Positions 1 through 8,208 of a stretch of 64,000 nt of DNA are shown here, one piece after another (position 1 is the first letter of the stretch; each line of letters opens with the position of its first letter). Source of the stretch: Saxibacter everestensis (GTDB lineage: Bacteria > Actinomycetota > Actinomycetes > Actinomycetales > Brevibacteriaceae). A model generated the notes under the pieces. That model had not been told where the DNA came from. It saw only the letters and a list, made by a program, of their open reading frames with translations, and searched no databases. Location of the stretch: positions 1,207,856 through 1,271,855 of the forward strand of contig NZ_CP090958.1 of NCBI RefSeq assembly GCF_025787225.1, written 5' to 3'. The translations under genes were made by a program, and so were the position numbers.

Positions 1-432
1 AGGGTCGAACTCGCCGCTCTCCTTGCCTTCGGCAATCACGTTCCGGATCACGCCAAGCACGTTCTCCCGGACGAACAGCAGGGTGTCCTGCCAGGCCCGG
101 CCGGTTCGGTACATTTCGGTGAAGAGCAGCTGCATGAACGCCGGTGTTTTCGACGCCCGCTGCAGTACCTCAGTGAAAATGGCGTCAAGCGCCGCCGTGC
201 CCTTAAGTCCCTTGCTGACCTCGGTCATCCGGCTGGTCAGCAGGTCGACGCCGTACCCCAGCAGCTGACGGAATAGTTCCTCCTTGGAGCCGAAGTTGTA
301 GTACACCGTGCCCTTGGCGACTTCGGCCTTGGCGGCTATCTCGTCGATAGTGGTTGCCGCATACCCGTGCTCGGCGATCAGCACCACCGCCGACTCGTAG
401 ATCTTCTCGCGGGTCGTCATTGACTTTCCCAT
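1..432 (-). CDS. TetR-family transcriptional regulator (3' end cut by window edge)
   Basis: Reading the minus strand from 432 gives 144 codons with no stop, so the C-terminus lies outside the window. Residues about 8-55 form a TetR-type N-terminal helix-turn-helix, ending in the typical VAKGTVYYNFGSKEEL stretch. The rest would be the ligand-binding and dimerisation domain. The ATG at 432 follows a GGAGG ribosome site and overlaps the TGA of the upstream YhgE/Pip gene (TGATG), so the two are translationally coupled. The regulator is the last gene of the ATPase/YhgE/TetR unit and probably represses it through the dyads at 3547-3570. The ligand is unknown. Confidence 0.9.
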   Translation of the reverse strand, partial: MGKSMTTREKIYESAVVLIAEHGYAATTIDEIAAKAEVAKGTVYYNFGSKEELFRQLLGYGVDLLTSRMTEVSKGLKGTAALDAIFTEVLQRASKTPAFMQLLFTEMYRTGRAWQDTLLFVRENVLGVIRNVIAEGKESGEFDP

Positions 433-2585
433 CACACCTCCAGGACCGGATACAGACGCTTCATTGTCACCATCCGCTGTTTCCGGGCGGTCAGGGCGGT
501 GAGAGCCAGCGCGCCGAGAGCGACGCCGGCAAGGACCAGGACGTCCAGGCTGATTCTGGACATGTCGCCGCCGGAGATCAGCACCCGCAGGCCCGAGACC
601 AGGTACGTCATCGGCAGGTAGGGGTGCAGCGCCTGGAACAGACCCGGCGAGGTCTGGATCGGATAGGTTCCGCCGGCGGACGTCAGCTGCAGCATCAGGA
701 TCGCCAGGGCCAGCAGCCGGCCCGGGGTGCCGAGTGCGGCATTGAACAACTGCATCAGTGCGGTGAACGCAAGGCTGCCGAGCCAGGTCATCGCAAAAGC
801 CCCCAGCGGATGTTCGGGCGTTATTCCGAGGCCGAAATGCAGGACGAGCCACATCAGGATTGTCTGGCCGAGCGACAACAGCGCGGCCGGAGCGTAGTTC
901 GCCCACATCACCCGGACCGGATTGGTGGCAGATGCGATAAGGCGGGGCGACAACGGCTTGAGCACCATGTACGTCACCAGAGCGCCCACCCACATGGCCA
1001 GCGCGATGAAGTACGGCGCGAAGCCTATCCCGTATGTGTTCGCCTTGTTCTCATTCGAATCGGTCTGGCCAACCGGATTGGCGACCACATCGGACCGCTG
1101 ATCCTTGTCGGCGTAGTCCGGTATCTTTTTCGCGCCGTCGGCCAGGGAGTCGGCTAGCTTGTGCGAGCCGTCGCTGAGCTTGGCTAGGCCTTCCTCAAGT
1201 GAACCGGAACCGTCGGTCGCCTTCTCCGCCCCGTCGGCAAGTTTCGTGCTGCCGTCGGCAAGTTTCGCCGATCCGGTCTTGGCCTCGGCCGCGCCATCAG
1301 AGAGCGCCGAAGCGCCAGCGGACGCCGAGTGGATGCCGGACGACAGTTGATCGGCGCCGTTCGAGGCACTCTTGATGCCCTGGTGCAGCGCTGGCGCGGC
1401 CTCGGCGAGTTTCTCCGCGCCATCGGCCACCTTGTTGGCGCCGGCTGCAAGCTTCTTCGTGCTCGCCGCGGCCTCGTCGAGGTCCGAATCGATGCCTTGC
1501 AGTTTCGGATCGACCCTGTCGGCAACCGACTCCGCTTTTGCGATCGCCTTGTCCAGTGCCTCCACGGTCGTCTGGTCGCCGGCATTCTTCGCGTCGTCAC
1601 GTTGCGTCTTCAGGTCGGCGATGAGGTCGTCCCGCAGTTGCTGCCTGGCTTCGGCGATGTCGTCACTGGCCTTGTTGATCTTGGTCGCCACGTCGTTGAC
1701 CTGCTCGGTTCCCTCGGCCACCTGCTGCGCGCCGTCGGCGAGTTGCCGGCTCTGCTCGGGCAGGCTGGCCGTCTTGTCGTCGAGGGTTGACAGCCCCTGC
1801 GCCAGAGTTTTTCCTCCGGAGTCAAGCTTCGCCAGGCCGGCCTCCAGGTCATTCGCTCCGGTATCGAGCTTCCCGATGCCGGTGTCCAGCTCGCTCGCGC
1901 CGTTCGCCAGCTGGTGTGAGCTCGACGACAGCGTTTTGAGCCCTTCGCGCAGCTCGCGGGCTCCGTTGTCGGCTGAATCGACGCCATCGGCGACGTCGTT
2001 CGCTCCGTCGGCGGCATCGTTGGTCGAATTGTGCAGCGTGCTCAGCGAGACATACACATTGTTCACGTACTCGCTGGTCACCTCGTGGGCGAGGTTTTCG
2101 CGGATCGCCTTCAGCACGCTGTTGGAGATCTGGCGGATCAGATAATTGTTCGAGTCGTCGGTTGTGAGTTCTAGGTTCGCCTGTTCGGCGCGCTCGGATG
2201 CGGGGGAGACCAGGTTTGCCGAGAAGTTCTCCGGCACCGTCACGATGACCAGGTACTTGCCCTGCTTCAGCCCGCGGGCAGCCTCTTGGGCATCGGTTAT
2301 CGTCCAGTCGAGTGAGTCCGACTCGGGCAGCTTCTCAGCGAGTTCCTCGCCCGCATTCAGCGTCGTCGTCTTGCCATCGGACGAGGTGACCGATGCCGGC
2401 TTGTCCTGCACCACGAGGGCCGCCGGCACGTGGTCGAGGTTGCCGGTGGGATTCCAGAACGACCACAGGTAAAGGGCGCCGTACAGCAGCGGAACGACGA
2501 CAACCGCCAGCAGTGCGAGTTTCGTCAGTGTCGCCGACCTGAAGCGCTTCAGCTCGAAGCTGGGAAGGTGGGTGAGGCGTGCCAT
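432..2585 (-). CDS. YhgE/Pip-family membrane protein
   Basis: The product has 717 residues from the ATG at 2585. It has one N-terminal membrane segment (about residues 19-40), a long extracytoplasmic region and about five or six C-terminal membrane segments after residue 520. The middle of the protein is dominated by degenerate repeats of the type LADGxxxLxxG, a hallmark of YhgE/Pip proteins and likely a helical or coiled-coil stalk. Family members resemble ABC-2 permeases and include the phage infection protein of lactococci and type VII secretion-linked EsaA. A TTG at 2600 would overlap the preceding gene, but the ATG at 2585 is better placed after GAGGAC. The ABC-ATPase-like gene lies directly upstream and the TetR gene downstream. 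I infer a membrane export or envelope role; the substrate is unknown. Confidence 0.88.
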   Translation of the reverse strand: MARLTHLPSFELKRFRSATLTKLALLAVVVVPLLYGALYLWSFWNPTGNLDHVPAALVVQDKPASVTSSDGKTTTLNAGEELAEKLPESDSLDWTITDAQEAARGLKQGKYLVIVTVPENFSANLVSPASERAEQANLELTTDDSNNYLIRQISNSVLKAIRENLAHEVTSEYVNNVYVSLSTLHNSTNDAADGANDVADGVDSADNGARELREGLKTLSSSSHQLANGASELDTGIGKLDTGANDLEAGLAKLDSGGKTLAQGLSTLDDKTASLPEQSRQLADGAQQVAEGTEQVNDVATKINKASDDIAEARQQLRDDLIADLKTQRDDAKNAGDQTTVEALDKAIAKAESVADRVDPKLQGIDSDLDEAAASTKKLAAGANKVADGAEKLAEAAPALHQGIKSASNGADQLSSGIHSASAGASALSDGAAEAKTGSAKLADGSTKLADGAEKATDGSGSLEEGLAKLSDGSHKLADSLADGAKKIPDYADKDQRSDVVANPVGQTDSNENKANTYGIGFAPYFIALAMWVGALVTYMVLKPLSPRLIASATNPVRVMWANYAPAALLSLGQTILMWLVLHFGLGITPEHPLGAFAMTWLGSLAFTALMQLFNAALGTPGRLLALAILMLQLTSAGGTYPIQTSPGLFQALHPYLPMTYLVSGLRVLISGGDMSRISLDVLVLAGVALGALALTALTARKQRMVTMKRLYPVLEV

Positions 2586-2596
2586 GGTTCCAGTCC

Positions 2597-3529
2597 TCAA
2601 ATATGTTCAGTGGTAGTGAGGTCGACGCGGACGCAACGGTCGTCGTCGAGAATTTCCGGGAGTGGCAGCTCGACGCAGCTTGCCACGACGGTGCTGCCGT
2701 CCGCGCAGATTTGGCGAAGCAGTTCCCACAGGGCCGTGCGCTGCCCGGCGTCGAGGATTGAATCGACGTTGTCGACGACCAGGATCCGGGGTTCGGCCAG
2801 CAGGGCCAGGCCAATGCCCACAGTGCTGCGTTCAAGCGGATGCAGGTCGCGGACCAGGGTGGCCTCGTCGCTCGCGGAAATCCCGACGGACCCGGCCAGA
2901 TCTTCCAGCAGCGTGCGTGCCGCCTGGTAGCGCCGGGCCGGAATCATCGGCTTGTACCAGGGGGACAGGCCGCTTATCCGTTCCCGGACATGGTCGTGAA
3001 TCGAGAGTGCCGGCTCCAGCGGGTTGACGCCGTGCATTTCCGCCAGCGCGACCGATCGCTGGACAGTCGAGGATTCTCTTGGCAGTTCGTGGCCGAGCAC
3101 CTCGAGGTGGCCGGTTGTCGGCTTCATCCTGCCGGCGAGTGCGAGCAGCAGGGTCGTCCGGCCAGATCCGGAGGGGCCATTCACGATCACAAGTGAGCCA
3201 GCGGCCGCAGTGAACGACACGTCCTGGTAGATCGTGCGGCCGCGCACTGCGAGACCCAGGTCGGTGACGGCAACCGCTACTGCGGGCTCCGGTTCGGCGG
3301 TCGCGAGTTCGGTAGCGTCTTCGGCTGCGGGCTCCAGCTCAGCAGCGTCGGTCGGTTCATAGGTGAGGTCGCCAGCGTCGGTCGGTTCATAGGTGAGGTC
3401 GCCAGCGTCATCGTAAGCTTCTTCGCCGGCAGCGTCGGTCGTGTCTTCGGCGCCGGCGGCTTCCAGAACGGTTTCCAGCTCGCTTGCTTCCCCTACCGGC
3501 TCGGCAGAGCCTTCGGTCGGCTGTTGCAT
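2597..3529 (-). CDS. ABC-transporter ATPase-like protein with altered Walker motifs
   Basis: The product has 310 residues. Residues 1-80 are an acidic, low-complexity extension with the ten-residue unit DAGDLTYEPT in tandem. Residues about 85-300 are an ABC ATPase fold. The Walker A motif reads GPSGSGRT, with Arg in place of the invariant Lys. The Walker B region reads ILVVDNVDS, with Asn where the catalytic Glu normally sits, and the LSGGQ signature is degraded to LHPLERS. The ribosome site AGGAG precedes the ATG at 3529. The gene ends 11 bases before the YhgE/Pip start and is presumably its partner. The substitutions argue for weak or absent ATP hydrolysis, so it may act as a nucleotide-binding scaffold rather than an engine. 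Confidence 0.85.
   Translation of the reverse strand: MQQPTEGSAEPVGEASELETVLEAAGAEDTTDAAGEEAYDDAGDLTYEPTDAGDLTYEPTDAAELEPAAEDATELATAEPEPAVAVAVTDLGLAVRGRTIYQDVSFTAAAGSLVIVNGPSGSGRTTLLLALAGRMKPTTGHLEVLGHELPRESSTVQRSVALAEMHGVNPLEPALSIHDHVRERISGLSPWYKPMIPARRYQAARTLLEDLAGSVGISASDEATLVRDLHPLERSTVGIGLALLAEPRILVVDNVDSILDAGQRTALWELLRQICADGSTVVASCVELPLPEILDDDRCVRVDLTTTEHI
3343..3402. repeat. 30-base perfect tandem duplication inside the ABC-like gene
   Basis: Two exact copies of a 30-base unit lie at 3343-3372 and 3373-3402, followed by seven bases of a third. They keep the reading frame and encode DAGDLTYEPT twice in the acidic N-terminal extension of the minus-strand ATPase-like gene. The lack of any mismatch suggests a recent slippage event. 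Confidence 0.95.
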
Positions 3530-3546
3530 CGAGATCTCCTTAAACG

Positions 3547-3570
3547 GTCAGTTTGAACTGACTAGTCAGT
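3547..3570. promoter_or_regulatory. Probable TetR operator (overlapping dyads)
   Basis: Three alternating half-sites GTCAGT/ACTGAC form two overlapping dyads. The first is GTCAGTT-N2-AACTGAC at 3547-3562. The second is the perfect palindrome ACTGACTAGTCAGT at 3557-3570. They sit 18-41 bases upstream of the first gene of the minus-strand operon that ends with the TetR gene. Position and symmetry fit autorepression. Binding itself is inferred. Confidence 0.6.
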
Positions 3571-3633
3571 ACAAAAATACGCCTGAGCGATTGACCTGGC
3601 AAGCCGGGACGTCCCGAGCATGCATGACCACTA

Positions 3634-3651
3634 TGTGAGATCGATCTCACA
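3634..3651. promoter_or_regulatory. Upstream LacI-type operator of the deglycase operon
   Basis: TGTGAGATCGATCTCACA is a perfect 18-base palindrome with a central CG, the usual layout of LacI-family operators. Its 14-base core TGAGATCGATCTCA recurs at 3694-3707. It lies just upstream of the candidate -35 box at 3657. The LacI gene at 9200 is the likely partner. Confidence 0.6.
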
Positions 3652-3656
3652 ATCCC

Positions 3657-3685
3657 TTGACGTGCTGTGACGCAGCTCTCACTCT
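3657..3685 (+). promoter_or_regulatory. Candidate promoter of the SIS/PfkB/ABC operon
   Basis: TTGACG at 3657-3662 is followed after 17 bases by CACTCT at 3680-3685. The -35 match is good and the -10 match is weak. Transcription would begin near 3692, on the edge of the second operator, about 30 bases before the first start codon. Confidence 0.4.
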
Positions 3686-3693
3686 GGAGGTAC

Positions 3694-3707
3694 TGAGATC
3701 GATCTCA
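3694..3707. promoter_or_regulatory. Downstream LacI-type operator of the deglycase operon
   Basis: TGAGATCGATCTCA is a perfect 14-base palindrome identical to the core of the dyad at 3634-3651, with centres 58 bases apart. It covers the predicted transcription start and ends 13 bases before the SIS-gene ATG, so a bound repressor would block initiation. Confidence 0.6.
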
Positions 3708-3720
3708 CATAGGAGCCAGA

Positions 3721-4749
3721 ATGATAAAAACAGTGCAGGGACGCGGTGTCGTGGGGATGCAGGACAGCATCGTCGAGGATGTCGCCGATGTGGCAACCGG
3801 AGCAACCTTTACAGCGGTACGTCGCTTTGTTGCCGACTACTTCACGTCGAGTACGTCAGTGATCTATCTCGTGGGTTGCGGCGGCTCGCTCTACATGTTC
3901 GGTGCCATGAAGTATCTGCTCGATGACTTACCGGTGCCGGTCATCACAATCAATTCCGCCGAACTGGTTGCCCGTCGTCCTGCCGGCCTCGGGCAGAATT
4001 CCCTGGTCATTGCATCGTCTACTCACGGCACGACGATGGAGACAGCAGAAGCAATCACTGTGGCGCGTAGTTCAGAGGCCCCGGTTCTGCTCGTGTGCCA
4101 GAACGTTGACAGTCCTTGCGCTGCAGCAGCCGAGCACATAATCAACCACAACGGAGTTGAGGCCAAGCAGGTGCTGCTAGCCGTGATTGCGCACGAACTC
4201 CTTGATACTCGGCACGTCGTGCCGCGATCTCTCCCGGCGCCTGACGTGCTCGCCGGCTTGGGGCCGGTTTTCCGGGAGACTAACGTCGCGTGGGACCGCG
4301 AGCTGGAAGCAGTGGCCACGTCGATTGCCCATGCAGAACTTTCGTTCGTCATCGGGTCGGGCCCCAATGAAGGTGCCATCGACACGTTCGCCTCGTGTTA
4401 CCTCATGGAGATGCAGAATCTCGCCGCGGTCGCTTCCGGTGCCAACGATTTTCTTCATGGCACCCACGAGATGATCGACGATGACAGCACGTTACTCGTC
4501 CTCGTTGGTGAAGATTCGACCCGAGAGATAGCAGAACGTGCCGCGGAGTTCGCTAGGCGGTTCAGCCGGAAAACGAGTGTTCTCGACACCGCAGAGCTGC
4601 CGATGACGGGAGTGGTCGCCAACCATCGGTCGACGGTTTCCGCCTTGCTCTTCGCTAGTTCAGTCATTGCCCGGCTTGCGCAGCGCGTCGAGGCGGTCAC
4701 GGAAGTGCCGCTGATCAGTCGGAAGTACATGTGGAAGGCCACATACTGA
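3721..4749 (+). CDS. SIS-domain sugar-phosphate deglycase, FrlB/FraB-like
   Basis: The product has 342 residues with two SIS (sugar isomerase) folds. The first phosphosugar-binding loop is seen as VGCGGSLYMFG and SSTHGTTMET. The start ATG at 3721 follows TAGGAG. Enzymes of this group split fructosyl-amino-acid 6-phosphates into glucose 6-phosphate and an amine, the second step of Amadori-compound use. Glu230 (in LMEMQ) and His246 (in FLHGTHE) lie 16 residues apart, matching the spacing of the catalytic Glu214/His230 that I recall for Salmonella FraB. The stop overlaps the kinase start (TGATG). AgaS-like or GlmS-isomerase-like functions are alternatives, but the kinase neighbour and the amino-acid-type importer favour a deglycase. 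Confidence 0.8.
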   Translation: MIKTVQGRGVVGMQDSIVEDVADVATGATFTAVRRFVADYFTSSTSVIYLVGCGGSLYMFGAMKYLLDDLPVPVITINSAELVARRPAGLGQNSLVIASSTHGTTMETAEAITVARSSEAPVLLVCQNVDSPCAAAAEHIINHNGVEAKQVLLAVIAHELLDTRHVVPRSLPAPDVLAGLGPVFRETNVAWDRELEAVATSIAHAELSFVIGSGPNEGAIDTFASCYLMEMQNLAAVASGANDFLHGTHEMIDDDSTLLVLVGEDSTREIAERAAEFARRFSRKTSVLDTAELPMTGVVANHRSTVSALLFASSVIARLAQRVEAVTEVPLISRKYMWKATY

Positions 4750-5603
4750 TGCGAGCAGTTGTGATTGGCGACAATATTGTTGATCTGTTCGTCGAGCAGG
4801 GACAGGCCTCGATCGGCGGAAATTGCCTGAACGTCGCGGTCCATCTCCACCGCCTGGGTATATCGACGCACTACATAGGAAGCGTCGGCGACGATGAAGT
4901 CGGACTCGCTGTGATTGATGCCCTGACTCAGGAGGGGCTCGCCGTCGATGGAATCGAGCGTATCCCTGGCCGGCCGACTGGTTACGCGCGGATTCACCAC
5001 GTGAACGGGGAACGCTATTTTGCGGACTTCGATCGGGGCGCCAGCGCAGTCTCGCCCAGTGTCAGGCAGTGGGCAGCCGTGGACGGGGCGAGCATCATCC
5101 ATACCAGCTATTCATCGCTTCTCGAAGATGCGCTTCCACGGCTGGCTTCGATTGCCCCCGTGTCATTTGATTTCGATGCACACATCGACGATGCGTATGC
5201 CCGGACGCTGATGCCCCACGTGTCACACGCTTTTTTCTCGGCTGCCGGCCACGCCCCGGCGGACCTGAAAGATTACGCCGGAAGACTGCTTTCCGGCGGC
5301 GTGGAGACAGTGACGACGACATTGGGCAATGAAGGTGCTTTGCACTTCCGTTCCAGTGGGGCCTGGGAGCAGTCGTCTTCCCGAATAACCGCCGTCGACA
5401 CTCTAGGCGCGGGAGATGCTTTCATCGCTGTGATGCTGGCCAGCATTCTCAACGATCAAGCTCCGCACGAATCGATGGCGCAGGCGACAATCCGAGCGGC
5501 CGAAGTGTGCAAATCGGTCGGGTCGCTCGGACTCTTTATCGGCGCCAACCTTGTCCACGAGCACATTTCACCGCACGGCCGTCAGAGAGAGAAGATGTCA
5601 TGA
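4749..5603 (+). CDS. PfkB-family carbohydrate kinase, FrlD-like
   Basis: The product has 284 residues with the ribokinase/PfkB fold. The N-terminus MRAVVIGDNIVDLF and the loop GGNCLNVAVHLHRLG form the sugar site. The second PfkB signature DTLGAGDAF carries the catalytic base Asp223. The protein is close in size to fructoselysine 6-kinase FrlD. I chose the ATG at 4749 because it overlaps the upstream TGA; an in-frame GTG at 4731 lies inside the previous gene. In the proposed pathway it phosphorylates the imported Amadori compound on O-6 before the SIS protein splits it. The substrate is inferred from context and could be another sugar derivative. Confidence 0.82.
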   Translation: MRAVVIGDNIVDLFVEQGQASIGGNCLNVAVHLHRLGISTHYIGSVGDDEVGLAVIDALTQEGLAVDGIERIPGRPTGYARIHHVNGERYFADFDRGASAVSPSVRQWAAVDGASIIHTSYSSLLEDALPRLASIAPVSFDFDAHIDDAYARTLMPHVSHAFFSAAGHAPADLKDYAGRLLSGGVETVTTTLGNEGALHFRSSGAWEQSSSRITAVDTLGAGDAFIAVMLASILNDQAPHESMAQATIRAAEVCKSVGSLGLFIGANLVHEHISPHGRQREKMS

Positions 5604-6505
5604 AACTCAACGTAGTGGCTCCACTTGCCTTTACGGTCTCTCTGGTTGTCCTGGCCGGCTGCAGTTCGGCAGCCGACGAAGGAAGCCAGTCTGCATCGTC
5701 GGGAAAACCGAGCGTTCCTGTCTCCGTGAAAGTCGACGACTCAGTCGCCTCGCAGGTTCCCGACGACTTTGCGAAAGGTGTGAATGTCGCCGTCTACAGC
5801 GATTGGGCGCCCGAGGAGTACGTTGAGGGCAATCAATTCAAGGGATGGTCGGTCGAGATGGCGGAATTGATGTCCCAGAAGATGGGAGTAGGTTTTTCCT
5901 ATGACCCCAGTGGCTTCGATGCCATCATTCCGGGGCTCGAGAATAATCGTTACGACATTGCAGTTGCCAGCCTCGGGGTCACCGATGAGCGACTTAAGAG
6001 CCTTGATTTCGTCCCGCTTCAGAAAGAGGGGACAGCCTTCGCATGGAAGAAGGGCAATAGTTCCGCCGCAGTGGATGCGCTCGATGAGGTGTGCGGAAGG
6101 TCCGTTGCGGTACTCACAGGCGCGTGGGAATACGACTATCTGACCTCCCACAATAAGGAGGTGTGCGGCGACAAGCCGATGGACATCCAGCAGTTCAAAG
6201 ATCAGCCTTCGGCGGAACTTGCTGTCTCGTCGGGCCGGGTAGAACTTGTGGCTGCGGGATCGGGAAAGCTCGGCTACGCCGCGAAGCAATCCGGGGCCCT
6301 TGAAGTTGGGGATTTCATCGTCGATCCTGTCTACAACGGCATCGGAGTGCCAAAGGGGAGTGAACTCGGCCCGGTACTTCGGGATGCGCTGCAGTCACTT
6401 ATCGACGACGGCACCTATGCCAAGATCCGAGCGAACTGGGCGGCCTCAGAAGTCGGCAATCTGGACCGGGCCGTGTTGATCACCGAAGAGCATCCGAAGG
6501 GATGA
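5600..6505 (+). CDS. ABC importer substrate-binding lipoprotein, polar amino acid family
   Basis: The product has 301 residues. A lipoprotein signal peptide ends at VVLAGC with Cys21 as the lipidation site, followed by a Ser-rich linker. The remainder is a family 3 extracellular solute-binding domain of the HisJ/GlnH type (for example WSVEMAELMSQKMG and NRYDIAVASLGVTDER). The ATG at 5600 overlaps the kinase stop (ATGA); a longer reading from 5507 lies inside the kinase gene. The protein would catch the substrate outside the membrane and pass it to the permease at 6512. A solute-binding protein of this family next to a sugar kinase and deglycase points to a sugar-amino-acid conjugate rather than a plain sugar. 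Confidence 0.88.
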   Translation: MKLNVVAPLAFTVSLVVLAGCSSAADEGSQSASSGKPSVPVSVKVDDSVASQVPDDFAKGVNVAVYSDWAPEEYVEGNQFKGWSVEMAELMSQKMGVGFSYDPSGFDAIIPGLENNRYDIAVASLGVTDERLKSLDFVPLQKEGTAFAWKKGNSSAAVDALDEVCGRSVAVLTGAWEYDYLTSHNKEVCGDKPMDIQQFKDQPSAELAVSSGRVELVAAGSGKLGYAAKQSGALEVGDFIVDPVYNGIGVPKGSELGPVLRDALQSLIDDGTYAKIRANWAASEVGNLDRAVLITEEHPKG

Positions 6506-6511
6506 TGCACC

Positions 6512-7444
6512 GTGTCTAACGTCACGCATGCTCCGACTGACGCTGACTCAGCACGTATCGCGACCTCGGAAACCCGAGTTCGCCATCTGACACATCCCAC
6601 GTGGTGGCTCGGGGGAGTAATCGTCCTTGCCTTGATAGCCTCGTTTCTCCATCTGCTGTTCACCAACGAAAACATGAAGTGGGATGTCGTCGGCGAGTAT
6701 CTCTTTCATCCCGAGATTCTTCATGGGCTGTGGGTGACGATTGAATTGACCTTCCTTGCGATGGTCATCGGCTTGGTCCTCGGCGTAATTCTGGCCATAA
6801 TGCGCCTGAGCCGAAACCCACTGTTTTCTGCAGTCAGTTGGCTCTGGGTGTGGTTCTTCCGCGGAGTTCCACCCCTCGTACAAATGATTTTTTGGTTCAA
6901 CCTCGCCACCCTCATCCCGGAAACGAAGCTTGGTGTGCCGTTTTCCGGCATCACGTGGGCGAGCTGGGACACGAACACTCTGATGACCCCGTTCTCGGCT
7001 GCTATCCTCGGCCTTGCCTTGACGGAGAGCGCCTATGCTGCCGAGATGATCCGCGCTGGAATTATGGCGGTGCCGCGGGGGCAGGTCGAAGCCGCTTCGG
7101 CGTTGGGGATTTCATCCGGGAAAGTGACGATCCGTATTGTGCTACCGCAGGCGCTGCGCATAGTCATTCCGCCAATCGGGAACGATCTCATTTCCATGCT
7201 GAAGTTCACGTCGCTGGTAAGCGTGCTCGCAACGCCTGACCTGCTATACAGCGCACAGATGATTTACTCGCGGAACTATCAGACAATTCCTCTGCTGCTC
7301 GTCGCCACGCTGTGGTACTTGGTACTGACAACAGTGTTTACGCTTGCCCAGCAGACAGTTGAACGGAAGGTCCACGATCGACCGTTGATTCCAGTGCAGA
7401 AACTAACATTCAATCCGTTTGGCGCGCGAAAGGTCGTCTCATGA
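6512..7444 (+). CDS. Amino-acid-type ABC importer permease
   Basis: The product has 310 residues from a GTG at 6512 preceded by AAGGG. An extended N-terminus of about 25 polar residues is followed by five or six membrane segments typical of HisMQ permeases. The EAA loop that docks on the ATPase is visible as [20 protein letters not shown]. The single permease gene implies a homodimer. It lies 6 bases after the binding protein and overlaps the ATPase gene by four bases (ATGA). Confidence 0.9.
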   Translation: MSNVTHAPTDADSARIATSETRVRHLTHPTWWLGGVIVLALIASFLHLLFTNENMKWDVVGEYLFHPEILHGLWVTIELTFLAMVIGLVLGVILAIMRLSRNPLFSAVSWLWVWFFRGVPPLVQMIFWFNLATLIPETKLGVPFSGITWASWDTNTLMTPFSAAILGLALTESAYAAEMIRAGIMAVPRGQVEAASALGISSGKVTIRIVLPQALRIVIPPIGNDLISMLKFTSLVSVLATPDLLYSAQMIYSRNYQTIPLLLVATLWYLVLTTVFTLAQQTVERKVHDRPLIPVQKLTFNPFGARKVVS

Positions 7445-8208
7445 GCTGGCCACTGCTTAAAGCCGATAATATTCACAAGTATTTCGGCAGTAATCACGTA
7501 TTGCGCGGCGTGGACCTTGAGGTTCGAAAAGGTCAGGTGCAGTGCGTCATCGGACCCTCAGGATCGGGGAAGAGTACTCTGCTCCGTTGCCTGAACTTCC
7601 TTGAGCGTCCTGATCAAGGGTATGTCTACCTCGATGGTGAGCCGATTGGTTATGCCTGGTCGGGTAACGAACTGCGCGAGATGCGCCCGGCCGGCCTTGC
7701 CCGACAACGTGAACGGATGGGCATGGTCTTTCAGAGTTTCAACCTGTTCGCGCACCTCTCCGCACTGGACAATGTCAAACTGGCTCCCCGCCTTGTCAAT
7801 GGAATAAGCGAAGGCGTAGCAAGGCAGCAAGCCGCCGACTTGCTAGCCGCTGTGGGGCTGCAAGGCAAAGAGGATCACAAGCCTGCTCAATTGTCCGGTG
7901 GACAGCAGCAGAGGGTTGCGATCGCGAGGGCACTGGCGATGAAGCCAGAGGTCATGTTGTTCGACGAGCCGACATCGGCCCTTGATCCCGAACTCGTCGG
8001 TGACGTTCTCGACGTCATGCGTGGATTGGCCGATGATGGGATGACGATGGTGATCGTCACTCACGAGATGTCATTTGCTGCGGATGTCGCAGACCAAGTC
8101 GTATTCATGGACGAGGGTAACGTCGTGGAAGCGGGTACGCCTGAGGACATCTTCTCCCGAAGTTCGCACCCGCGTACCGTGTCGTTCTTGTCTCGGGTAC
8201 TGGGATGA
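7441..8208 (+). CDS. Amino-acid-type ABC importer ATPase (GlnQ/HisP-like)
   Basis: The product has 255 residues with intact motifs: Walker [11 protein letters not shown]-loop VFQSFNLF, signature [10 protein letters not shown], Walker [15 protein letters not shown] and switch His in VTHEMSF. It powers the importer formed with the two upstream gene products. The ATG overlaps the permease stop, and its own stop overlaps the next start (ATGA in both cases), so the operon continues into the cyclodeaminase-like gene. Base composition here is clearly lower in G+C than the dcw genes. Confidence 0.93.
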   Translation: MSWPLLKADNIHKYFGSNHVLRGVDLEVRKGQVQCVIGPSGSGKSTLLRCLNFLERPDQGYVYLDGEPIGYAWSGNELREMRPAGLARQRERMGMVFQSFNLFAHLSALDNVKLAPRLVNGISEGVARQQAADLLAAVGLQGKEDHKPAQLSGGQQQRVAIARALAMKPEVMLFDEPTSALDPELVGDVLDVMRGLADDGMTMVIVTHEMSFAADVADQVVFMDEGNVVEAGTPEDIFSRSSHPRTVSFLSRVLG

